Source: Erigeron canadensis
Taxonomy: Eukaryota > Streptophyta > Magnoliopsida > Asterales > Asteraceae
Direction: 5' to 3'
Length of the DNA stretch: 64,000 nucleotides
Assembly: GCF_010389155.1 (NCBI RefSeq)
Contig: NC_057765.1
Span: 5,580,001 to 5,644,000 of the forward strand
Every line of letters begins with the position of its first letter. Within the stretch, counting starts at the first letter, position 1. A model generated the notes under the pieces. It worked only from the letters and a program-made list of their open reading frames with translations, did not search any database and was not told the DNA's origin. The translations under genes were made by a program, and so were the position numbers. Shown here one piece after another: positions 11,340 through 21,937 of the stretch.

Positions 11340-12592
11340 CTTGAAAATTTAGCTTACCCAACTTGTTTTCAAAAAATTAAACCTTTGTTCATCCAAAGGT
11401 TTAGTGAAGAGGTCCGCAAGTTGGTAGTCAGTAGGGACAAAGTAGTTCGATGTTACCTTTTTCGACATGATCCTTTATGAAATGGTACCTTACATCAATA
11501 TGCTTTGTCTTTATATGCTGAACAAGATTGCAAGAAATTGCAATTGCACTTTTGGAGTCACAGTAGATTGGAATTCTTTCATACTTAAATCCATAGTCAG
11601 AAAGCTGAGTCTTCATCCACAGCACTTGAGAGCAACAACTAGCGGCAGCTCTAGCTATGGAAGTAGAAACACAAGTAGAAACACAAGATTGTCTTTGTAC
11701 ACTGCCAGAAGTGCTTTTGCGGTCTAACTTACAACCTGCATGATTTGCATCTGAGAAAGCAGTTAATTCGAATCCGGTTTCTTTCGGGTACCCTAAACCA
11801 AGATTGATAGTGCCCTTAAGATACCGAAAGATTCGTTTAACAGCTTGAGCATGGCTTTCCATAGGGTTAGCTTGAAACCGCACACATACAAGTTGCAAAC
11901 ATAATATCCGGTCGACTAGCAGTTAAATACCAAGGATCCTATCATATTGCGATACAGTTTCTGGGTTAAACAGTTTTCCATTTAAGTCTTCATGATCTTA
12001 GTACGAGTTTCCATGGGTGTCCCCATTGGTTGACAGTTAGACATATCAAACTTTTTCAACATATTAATGATGTATATTTTTGACAAATAAAATACCTTTT
12101 GACATTTGTTTGACTGAAGACCAAGGAAAAAGTTTAATTCACCCATCATACTCATCTCAAAATGTTTAACCATTAAAGCAGCAAAGTTTTTGCAGTATGT
12201 AGAATTAGAGAACCGAATATTATGTCGTCAACATAGATTTGGATCAACAAAATATCATTACCTTGTCGTTTGATAAACAAGTGGTGTCAATTGTACCTTT
12301 GGAAAATCCAGATCTCAGAGATATTGTAGAGAGCGTCGTATACCATGCACGGGGGCTTTTTTGAGACCATAAAGAGCTTTATCTAACTTGTAGACATTTT
12401 TGATGTTTTGGATCAACAAAGCCCTCAGTTGCTCAACATATACTTCTTCTTTTAAGATTCCATTGAGGAAGGCAGACTTGACATCCATTTGATAAACTGT
12501 GCAACTTGACATCCTTTGTAAAGAGCAAATGTTTCATCGTAATCCATACCTCTTGCTGAGAGAAACCTTTGACTACAACGAGCTTTGTTACG
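11340..12592 (-). pseudogene. Ty1/copia pol remnant: reverse transcriptase and RNase H
   Basis: Pieces in order on the minus strand are LVVVKGFSQQE and [20 protein letters not shown] with [13 protein letters not shown] (reverse transcriptase core), FEMSMMGELNFFLGLQ with YIINMLKKFDMSNC (reverse transcriptase C-terminus), and KRIFRYLKGTINLGLGYP, AFSDANHAGCKLDRKSTSG and KTKHIDVRYHFIKDHV (RNase H). The usual pol end, ADLFTKPLDEQRF, follows near 11390-11350. Gag, protease and integrase are absent; the coding stops abruptly at 12592 where an unrelated dispersed repeat begins. In RNase H the segment after DRKSTSG is deleted and scrambled, with a 12-bp duplication near 11665-11690. The active-site YVDD region of reverse transcriptase is missing. 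The element is dead. Confidence 0.88.
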
Positions 12593-13165
12593 AAAAATCC
12601 ATGGTTTTGAAAATTAGACCGAACTGCTAGTCGTGAACCGTGGATCGGAAACGGTTTTTTTTGATTAATGAAAAATAATCCAATTAAGGAGAAGCCAAGG
12701 CTCGAACCAGCGACAATAAAATGCAGGGGGGACATTATCACCAACCTGAATATGTTGTTTTTCGTTCAACTATTTATATACATGATTTCATATATAAATA
12801 CTACAAAATCTACAATATTAATGAAGCTTGGTTTTTAGGTATGGTCCAACCCGTTAGATCTTTTGAACCGTAAACCATCCTCAAAATCAGTACTTGAGGT
12901 ATGGTCTACTTCTAAAAACATCGGCTAAATCAAACGATTTAACAAATTTTGACCTATAGCACATTTTTTGCTCATCATATTTTGGAATTTTTTGGGTTAC
13001 TCATATATTTTTTAAAAGTGTTCTATATATGGTCAAGATAATAACTCGTAAACACAGTATACCCGGAGGTCTCAAATAGTCAATCCGGATTATTTCAAAA
13101 GTCAAAAGTTGCATTTCTCAAATGAATATACTCGTATGATTTACTATTATGTTCAAGGAGTATAA
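12593..13165. repeat. Dispersed repeat, copy 1 (second copy in GLR-B intron)
   Basis: The segment starting CCATGGTTTTGAAAATTAGA is nearly repeated at 42646-42760, including GGATCGGAAACGG and AAGGAGAAGCCAAGG. The match resumes at about 13082-13150 (FACE: AATCCGGA, then AAAAGTCAAAAGT and AATATACTCGTATGATTTAC) against 42755-42830. Copy 1 therefore has about 350 bp that copy 2 lacks. No clear terminal repeats are visible. It abuts the truncated copia pol at 12592. Confidence 0.7.
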
Positions 13166-15056
13166 AATTGGAAAAATGATCCAATACTTCAAACTAAACA
13201 ATTGATTAGTAGTAGAAGGTCAGAGTAAGCAAATAGAAGGTCAACCAAGTCTATATGTGTACCTTTCCAACTTGATGAAAATTCACAATTTAGAATTGAT
13301 TCAAAGGGGATCACTTATATTGAATAATAACCACCTTTCATAAAACATATATGTTGGTTCATGCTTCAAGTTTCTCTTTGCTATGTAAAAAGATGGTCAC
13401 ACAATGGTCATAATAGTCTTTCTGTTATTTTATTGTTTTAATTTGTATATTTTGAACTCCTTTTTAGTACCCATTTTTTTTTTTTTAATATAAATGAAGT
13501 GTCTGCCCATTTTTAAAGCTAGAAATTAAGAACTTCATTTAAGACCTTGTAGATAAAAGATTAGGAGCAATGGTGATGCACCCTGTAGTGTACATGATTC
13601 GCTTTTATGTTTTATTAAAGCTCAAACAAGACAATGAGACATATCAAATTTAAGAACCTTTTGAAGTAATCAATAATAGATCGATGATAAGTATCATTAA
13701 TTTATGTCAGTATGGTTTTTAGCTAACTTCATTTTAATAACGTTTGTGTCACTCTTTTCCTGTATCTTTAGTTGCTGCAGAAGGAATTAGCACGTGTCAT
13801 GGATGTGGATCAGACAAAACAATGTGTTCAAAAACCACAGCTGGTTCAAATCGATCAACTAGAATGAAGTAGAGTGTCGAGAAATTAAGCCAAATTTTGT
13901 CCACAAGTTGCTGGCAACAATGCAATGCATTGCAAATTTCAAAGAGTATTGGATCTACATGCCCCGGTTTAGGATTTCCTGCTAGCCAACCCAAATGTCA
14001 GGAGAATCCCTTAAAGGTGTTCACTTATGTGAGGCCTGTTGCTGTTTCAAAGGGGTGAATGATCTGCTATTTGTAAATGTAATTTTTTTTGCTTCTTCAA
14101 AAATTTGCATTACTGTTTGCTGGTCACTCTTGCAGTGCTTCCTACAGTTTGACTTCGAGACATGTATGCTATATATTCTATTGCATTACCTGATTACGTT
14201 TAGATAATAGTGGATTACATTAGTTTCATAAATAACTCTCTACTTTGGCTTGCTTTTATCAGACAAACCAAAATATATGTTTTCTAAATATTTAAAATAA
14301 CATACCTTAATTAATAAAAAAAAATTAAGTAATTATTAATCATTTTTTCCTAACATTATCCTGTGTTTTTACACGGGTTCTAAATCTAGTTTAACTTATT
14401 GTAAAAAAGAATGGTCTAGAGTTCAGAAGCATGACATCATTTCATATACAGAGTACATAATTGTGTGATATATGACATCATTTTGTTGACATTTATGAGA
14501 TTAATGTAGTGATTTTATCATCTGTAAGTCTGTTAATGATACATTCTTACCGTTAACATATATAACACTTTTTTTTATCTGATTAAAAATCTGTATATAA
14601 AATTTGTTTATGAAACTTAAAAACTTTTAATGATGGATTGATTTGAGTTAAGTTAATATGTAAAGAAAATTGTTTTAGTTATTATTGTTAATTATTCAAG
14701 GGGTTAACTAGTATGCTTCTAGCAGCATGTTTCCACCATGATTTTTAGACGGAAGAGATTTTATATTCAAATATGTGATTTTCATGGGGGAGTTTGTGAG
14801 GGGGAAACATGTTTCTTCTATGTTTCTAACAGCATATTGGTTTTTCCCATTATTCAATACTTTGAAGAATGTTCAATGATTGTTTCTTTTTTGGCTTTAT
14901 ATGTTTAATATGCTTTAAGAATAGTTGAGGAAATTGGGTCACAATAATGGAAAATAATAGAAAATTATATTGTTAAAGAGGGTTTGTTTGTTTTAATAAT
15001 AGTGTCTTGTTAATGAAAGTTAGTTTTTTTAGTTAAAGTAAGTTCTTTTTTGTTAG
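13166..15056. other. Intergenic region upstream of the kinase exons; one unrecognised coding-like patch
   Basis: The region is mostly AT-rich without a recognised gene. A less AT-biased patch at about 13750-14060 carries a 65-residue open frame on the minus strand (13994-13797, with FEICNALHCCQQLVDKIWLN and FILVDRFEPAVVFE) and a cysteine-rich frame on the plus strand. I recognise neither, and cannot say which strand, if any, was coding. The N-terminal exons expected for a diacylglycerol kinase (with the SGGRHG glycine-rich motif) were looked for here and not found. Confidence 0.4.
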
Positions 15057-18000
15057 GTATTGACCTTAATAGTGTGAAGCCACATGAGTTTGTTGAGTAC
15101 GGGCTGGGTTGCTTGAAGAAGTTTGCTGCTCTTGGCGACAATTGTGCAAAAGAAACTCGCGAAAGATTGAGGGTTGTGGTATGTGTATAACAAACATAAT
15201 CCCTTTGCTATTTTCGAATTTACCTTTTCTCATATATAAAATGCTAGCCTCAATTCGTTCCTAGTCGAAAGCAGATTGGCTATGCACCTGCGTTGATTAA
15301 AACTGTCCAATTACCAAGTGTGTATGTATGATTGTATCAACAGAATTGACAATTTAATCATATTATCAAATTCATTTGATAGGTTGCAGGAGGTGATGGA
15401 ACCGTTGGTTGGGTTCTTGGATGCCTTGGAGAGCTTCACAAACAGGGAAGAAACCCCATACCGCCAACAGCAATTATACCTCTTGGTACAGGAAATGACT
15501 TGTCCAGGAGTTTTGGTTGGGTAATTTTGTAATCTTTTTACAGATTAAGTTTTCTACAGGTGGCAGGCATCATGGCGGGTTGGAATGTGTCAAAACATCT
15601 TCAGGGCTTATATGGGCCATTTTTTTTCTCAAAAAATTGGGTCGAAACAGGCTGGGTCTTATTTGGTTGACCTCCATGCACTTATCTTTTCTCCCTTATA
15701 AATTTACATTTCTTTATTAAATTAGACTTTGGGTGGCTTTTACTTTGATTAAGGTGTCCCTTTTTTAACCGAGCTTATTCATTTTACCTGCTTTAGATTA
15801 AACACAAACCAAATCGACCATTTACAAGCAAATGTCTTAAAATTGCCACTCCAAAAGTTTTTCAGCATCATTCTGGTTCTTGACTTGGACTTTAACATAT
15901 TTACAGGGTGGTTCTTTTCCTTATCCTGGAGAGCAGCTATTAAAAGAACTCTTGTTAAGGCCACTTATTCTCCAACTAGCCGTCTTGATAGGTAATTAAG
16001 TTCATAAATTGTTTATTTTGAGAATTGTTATTTAGGCAACTACGCATTGTTTTCTTATGTTGATGATCTAGTAGCATCAAGTTGTGAGATATAACTTTTT
16101 GTTATGTGAAGTTGGAATCTTTCGATATCCATGCCGTCTGATGTAACTTTGGATACCCCTCATTCTTTGAAGCAAACAGAGGAGGTTGCTCTTGATCAGG
16201 TTTTTACTTCTAGGATTCAACCAATGTAATTTTAAGGCTTATTCAGAATTTGACATCCATGATAAGTAATGCCTTCTACTAAAATTGTTAGTTTTACGTC
16301 TTTTATACAGGATATAGATGTTTTGGGGAAGTTACCCGAGAAAGTTTCCTGCTATCAAGGAGTGTTATTTTAGCATAGGTATGTATTATTTTTTCTTCTT
16401 TTTAATGATTTCTTTGCCCTATATTAATTATGTTTATAGGTATGCAATGTATATTTCTTCTTCCTGTTATTTTGATTCTATCTTTTTTTTTTCTTTATAT
16501 ACAATCTTAACCGTGTAGCTTTCTTGATGTAGGAATGGATGCTCAAGTGGCTTATGGTTTCCATCATTTAAGGAATGAAAAACCTTACTTTGCTCAAGGT
16601 CCTATCTCTAACAAGGTCAGAAACTGATGAGAATTTTTTGATCAATATAAAACTTTGGAAGTTCAATGCATTTACTTATGGTGATGTTGATTCTGGTTTT
16701 CTTTTATCTCTAACGAGTTGAAAGGGTAACATATTTTTTAGCTTAAAAGGAGACGTGTCGTAATGGTCGAAAACCACCCAAGTGTATTTTTAATGCATTG
16801 AACCTCTTTCTGATAGTCGCTTAAAAGGTATTGCTTTTTGCGATACTTAACATTCACAATCATAGACACTATTAAGTTATAAAATATTTTAAGAGTAAAT
16901 TACACTTTTCGTCCCTTAAGTTGGCACATTTTCCACTTTTCGTCCCTAAGTGAAAAAATTACAATTTTGACCTTAAAGTTGGCAGATTTTTTCAATCATC
17001 GTCCCTCGCCAAACGTCGTTAAGTTTCAGCCGTTAAGTCGGACACCTGCAACACACGTGAGGGACTGAAACTGACAAAAATGACAAGTTCAGGGACGAAA
17101 ATTGAAATTTACTTTTCTGTTGTCATCATCTTCATCTTCTCCGGCTGACTTTCGTCGGAAAATTCGCCGGAAAACTTAAAATGATGATATTCAAGGACGA
17201 AAAGTGAAAAATACCACATGTTAGAAGTTCTGGGTCAATCTGACCCAACCCAACCCTTTTGATCCATACTAGTAAAGCACCTGGTTTGATGTGAGACCAT
17301 TTCAACCTGTCACCCAACGAGCTTGGCTTAACCATTTTGCTACATATGAATTGTGAATAGTTATTAGATACCTACTTTATTATTTGGTCATTAGTTTCTA
17401 TTTAGTTCACTCTTTTATTGTTACAGATCATTTACTTTGGATATAAGCTGCAAACAAGGTTCGTTTTTTACGCCTTGTATAGCTAATCCTGGTTTGAGGT
17501 AAGAGTTTCTCACTTTGAAGAACTTATTTTTATCCTTTATGAAGATTGGATATTTTAAAATAGCTCTTGTATTATATTGCTGGAAACACCGTTTTGAATG
17601 CAGGGGATTAAATAATATTTTGAGGTTACATGTTAAAAGGCTCAATAGTTCAGAGTGGGAACTCATCCCTATCCCATCAAGGTAAGGTCACTTGAGAAGT
17701 TATATTGACTATAATATGGGAGTTATGGGACAACTTGGGTCTTGCGTTGTCTTAAATGGGTCAGTTTATATATTTCTCTATATTATAGCCAAGATGGAAA
17801 CAGGTCAAATGGGCAGAATGGTCAAAGTGGTTAAAAGTCACCCGAAATCTATTATAATGCATGAACCTTTCTTAATTAATTTATTTTGATTAGTATTGTA
17901 ATTACATTGTTTTCATAGTTTTAACAACTAGTTACATAGTAATTGCTGAGTGTGAACCGGCCCATGTGTGCTAAAATGACCCATTTTAATCTGAACCTGT

Positions 18001-19542
18001 TTTCACCCATTGCCCAATCCACCATAGTTTTCACGTGTGTCATCTAATTAAGACTCGATAGTTGTGGAGTTATAATCAATATAGCATCAATGAGGAAGTA
18101 TCCTTTATTTGGTGTTTGTGGCCTGTCATTTATATGTCGTCTTCCAGTGTTAGGTCTATTGTTGCCTTGAATCTTCATAGCTATGCAAGCGGAAGAAATC
18201 CATGGGATAAATTGAAACCAGAATATATGGACAAGGTAAGCATTAATTTGTCATTATTCTAGCATGTTACAATAGATCTACATATAATACCCGGAACTGC
18301 TTATTTAGTCCCATAATTATTTCAATGGTTACTAGCGTCGTACTTTGTGGAAAATGTTAAATATTATTCACGGGTAAGGATTCTCTCAAGTTCTCCCTAC
18401 TTGACTAGTTAAGTTCCTTAACCCTTAGATTAAATTCAAAGGTCAATATTCAAAGATCAAATTTGAATCTTAACATTTGATTTTAACCCAATGGTTGAAA
18501 ATATCCCAATTTGACTAGTCAAGCTGAAATAACCTGAGGATCTCCATCCATTATTCATATATTATAAGTAAAAGACAAAGTAGAAGAATCCTGGTTACCC
18601 ATATCAGTAATGTCATTTTATTTGTTAAGACGATAACAAGCAAATACTAAGTATTTGCATTTGGACTCCATAAAAAATGTTTACACATTATTTCAGGGAA
18701 ATGTATATTTGCTCTAGAATAGTTTCTAGGCTTACAAAGAGAGTAAAACTATCTTATATTGAGCTGCGATGAATATTTTTTTTTTTGGGCCTGAGTGGTT
18801 TTGGAACGGCACCTCGACTTGCTTTTGACGAAATATAAAACTGTGACCATTCAGAGTTGACACATTTTCTCATGTGTTTCCTCTTTTATTGCACTAGTCA
18901 GCATACAATGATTAGAGCCCAGAAACAGCCTCTAATGTTTCATCAGTATTAAGTCATCTTGTTTGCAATTGGTTTCAATGCAGAGAGGCTTTGTTGAGGC
19001 TAATGCTGATGATGGCCTCCTAGAAGTTTTTGGATTCAAGCAAGGATGGCATGCATCATTTGTGATGGTTGAGCTTATATCAGCCAAACATATAGCACAG
19101 GTAGCCCTTAACAAGTTAACAATATGTTCATTGTGTTTATATATAAATAAGAATGCCAACACAGCCAACGGACCAACAGAAACAAAGTTGCCTTCCCCCA
19201 TACGCTTCAGAAGATTTCCTTCAAACTAATACCTTGTAGATAACTGCAATTTTACCTCTTGAAATTATACCTTTCTGTAATTCGTGTTCCAGGACACATC
19301 ATCAAAGTCAAAGTCATTGTAATTGTCATAGTGCTATACAAACTGTTCAAAGTTGAAACTGAGTCAAATTTTTTGTTGATCAGGCTGCTGCAATTCGATT
19401 TGAGTTAAGGGGTGGAGCATGGAAACAAGCTTTTATGCAGATGGATGGAGAACCATGGAAACAACCATTGAAGAACGAGTTTTCAACCTTTGTCGACATT
19501 GTAAGGGTACCATTCCACTCAGTCATGATCAATGGAGGGTAA
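15057..19542 (+). pseudogene. DGK: Diacylglycerol kinase (plant DGK, DAGKc plus DAGKa domains), truncated and frame-broken
   Basis: The intact enzyme phosphorylates diacylglycerol to phosphatidic acid. Eleven exons are readable: 15057-15178, 15383-15520, 15907-15991, 16112-16199, 16311-16378, 16533-16615, 17427-17498, 17604-17681, 18148-18235, 18984-19100 and 19384-19542 (TAA). They read in order [36 protein letters not shown] with [14 protein letters not shown] (catalytic DAGKc, nucleotide-binding GGDGT), a serine-linked helix, ISMPSDVTLDTPHSLK, GMDAQVAYGFHHLRNEKPY, SCKQGSFFTPCIANPGLR, SIVALNLHSYASGRNPW, GFVEANADDGLLEVFGFKQ and MDGEPWKQPL...VPFHSVMING. This matches the C1-less plant DGKs. 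Exon phases agree throughout except in exons 3, 5 and 7: about 1 bp is missing near 15925, about 8 bp near 16366, and 1 bp is extra near 17445. The first roughly 100 residues are not in the window. I judge it a pseudogene; sequencing error cannot explain the 8-bp loss easily. Confidence 0.93.
16897..17212. repeat. Inverted-repeat element inside kinase intron 6
   Basis: The left end reads TTACACTTTTCGTCCCTTAA and the right end reads GGACGAAAAGTGAAAAATA, so the two ends are inverted copies. Between them are further GTCCCT/AGGGAC motifs (FTCGTCCCTCG near 16999, AGGGACGAAA near 17092). It looks like a short non-autonomous DNA element within the intron between exons 6 and 7. No clear target duplication was found. 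Confidence 0.5.
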
Positions 19543-20168
19543 TGCTAACAGATAATCTTATGTTTCATGTTTGGTAATTAACTAGTGTAAATTAATTCTA
19601 TCATTGAATTGCTGGTAAATTAGTAGTGTTCTAATTTACCCATTTGTTAAACTGTCTTTGCTATTGCCTTAGTTGTATGATGCTGTAAAGTAACCTTCCG
19701 AGAGGATGGGTCCGAAAGCTATATATGTAGTCTTATGATGTAACTGGTTGGTCTTGACGTGAAATATGTCGAAACTCTTGTTTAAATAGTCATTACATTT
19801 ATTTCTATTGTCGATAGTAGCTGATCTTCCACCCTTTAAAACCGTCTAATGTGAAATTCGATTTGAGTTAAAGGCTGTGTTTACTTGTGAAAATTATTTT
19901 CTAATAATCTAGAAAGTGAAATGGGTTTTTCATTTCTAGAAAATAGTTGAAAATTATGAAAATGCATTGAGAAATGAAAGATACAAAATTCTGAAAAACG
20001 TTAGTGGGTCAGTTAAAACAACCCACATAAGCTTTTGTTGCAGCTTTAGTTGAAATTAATCGTTGATTAGCCCCAAAAACCAAGAATTGAGACATCAAGA
20101 AAGGCATCGAACATAGCGAAGAAGCAGAGGAACTGCAATTAGCATTGCCAAGCATACTAAAAAGATAA
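19543..20168. other. Non-coding stretch downstream of the kinase
   Basis: No gene or structured repeat is recognised. It presumably contains the 3' untranslated region of the former kinase gene and ordinary AT-rich spacer. Confidence 0.4.
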
Positions 20169-20486
20169 ATCAGTATTTTTAAATCATCTTGTATGCAATT
20201 GGTTCCAATGCGCGCAGAGAGGCTTTGTTGAGGCTAATGCTAATGATGGCCTCCTAGAAGTTTTTGGATTTAAGCAAGAATGGCAGTCATAATTTGTGAT
20301 GGTGGAGCTAATATCATCCAAACACATAGTACAAGTATCCCTTGACAGTTAACAGTATGCTCATTGTACTTTTATATTTGTATACATTATACATGAATGC
20401 CAATCGGGCTAAATTAAAAGAAATAAAATTGCTTGGCCAGACGCTTCAAATGATTTCCTTCGTACTAATACCTCTTGAATTTGTGT
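20169..20486 (+). pseudogene. Duplicated and decayed kinase exon 10 with flanking intron
   Basis: This stretch copies 18946-19240. It holds the end of intron 9 (ATGCAATTGGTTCCAATG), exon 10 (AGAGGCTTTGTTGAGGCTAA at 20217 onward, reading GFVEANANDGLLEVFGFKQ) and the beginning of intron 10, down to CGTACTAATACCT. Differences from the source include loss of bases in the WHASFV part (AATGGCAGTCATAATTTG) and a donor changed from CAGGTAGCC to CAAGTATCC. The copy therefore lies downstream of the kinase stop in the same orientation and cannot be spliced as an exon. Confidence 0.85.
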
Positions 20487-20590
20487 ACATATATAGTCAT
20501 ATATGAACATATTAAATTATCATGCTATAATTTAGAGGTTCTGATGGTTTGTTCACTTTAAATGGTTATCACCTACATAAACTTTTATCT

Positions 20591-21937
20591 TATAAAAATA
20601 GGTTTAATCACTGGATGACTAACGTATTTTCACTCATATACATGGTTGCCCATTAAACTAGAATATTGATGTGTATTACCCACAAACTTTTCGAATTTGT
20701 ACATGACTAAATCTTCAAATGTTCTTCATTGCTGCTTCTCTCTCATATTCAATTATTCATACTTGCCTCTCTCTCATCATCATAAAACTCAGAAACACAA
20801 ATCTTTAACAAAAAACCCAGATCTTGTTGACCTAAAAAGATTAAAAAATAAAAAAGAAGAATAAAAGAAACCCCACCAGATTAGGAAAAATAACCTAAAA
20901 AAGAATTATTAATTTTTCCCCTTGAATTACATTCACCAAATACAAACAATAATCAGACTTATCATATATATAACACTGCTTCTTTCTTCTAAACAAAAAG
21001 AAAAAAAAAAACAAACAAAATAGCCTATTAATTAGAAGTGGCGTGATGACCTGCTGCTTATTTCTCCCTTGGGCAGCCGACCGCTTTTCCGACCTATATC
21101 CATACACACCGTCTTCCATATGTATATTTCTGTCCAAAACCTAAAAATAGGTAATTATGTTATATATCTAAGATTCATATATATATATATATATAGGGAA
21201 GTGATATTTGTACCATTTGTTTTGATTGTTGTACCACACTTGTGTAATACTGGATTGTACAATCAGCTGTAAAATTTGTACATTGTGGTACATCAATCAG
21301 AAACAGTGGTACGAATATCTCTTCCCATATATATATGATATTGAAATAATCAGGGAATAATAATGATGGTGGTGGTCCGGTCTCTTGGACGGCTTAATGG
21401 TGGTGGTGGGGTCTGATGGTGGAAAGGATTTGAGGATGGGTAGATGTACAAATATGGATTATATATGATCATATAGACATCAAGACATGGATGGATACAA
21501 ACGCAGTACATACACATAAACATATAATGTATAGATGATAGATGTATGGATGGTGAAAAAAATAACTAGATGGATATAGATGATATTTTAATGTACAGAT
21601 GCAAGTGGGAGATATAGAATATAGATGATATGACTTTTTATTGTTTATTTTTAAGATTAATCATGGATCTAGATGTATATATCGATGAGTTTTTATAAAT
21701 CCTAAAGATTTGATTTTGTTTATTTTCAGATCTGGGTTTTATGATGATGAGAGAGAGGCAAGTATGAATAATTGAATATGATAGAGAAGCAGCAACGAAG
21801 TTTTTTTTAAGGTTTAGTCAACCATGTACAAATTTAAAAAGTTTGTTGGTAATACACATCAAAATTCGAGCTTAATGGACAACCATGTACAAAAGTAAAA
21901 GTAAGTTAGTCATTTAATGATTAATCCCTATAAAAAT
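20591..21937. mobile_element. Mutator-like foldback element with 9-bp target duplication
   Basis: The element spans 20600-21928 and is flanked by TATAAAAAT at 20591-20599 and 21929-21937. Its terminal inverted repeats are about 200 bp: left 20600-20795 starting AGGTTTAATCA, right 21720-21928 ending TGATTAATCCC. They share stretches such as TACTTGCCTCTCTCTCATCA with its complement at 21745-21765. A 9-bp duplication with long inverted repeats is typical of Mutator superfamily elements. There is no transposase, so it is non-autonomous. A small MITE is nested at 21196-21326. Confidence 0.85.
21196..21326. mobile_element. MITE (GGGAAGTGATA family), copy 1
   Basis: Inverted termini GGGAAGTGATATTTGTACCA (left) and, read on the other strand at the right, GGGAAGAGATATTCGTACCA. 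A second family member lies at 38501-38631 with the same ends. It is about 131 bp and sits inside the Mutator-like element next to an (AT)n run at 21179-21194. Confidence 0.75.

Noticed and set aside
15555..15600. Intron stretch reading STGGRHHGG, resembling the SGGRHG motif of diacylglycerol kinase
   Set aside because: It lies after the exon it should precede, is followed by a common GGGTCGAAACAGGCTGGGTC-type intron repeat, and the rest of the N-terminal domain is absent.
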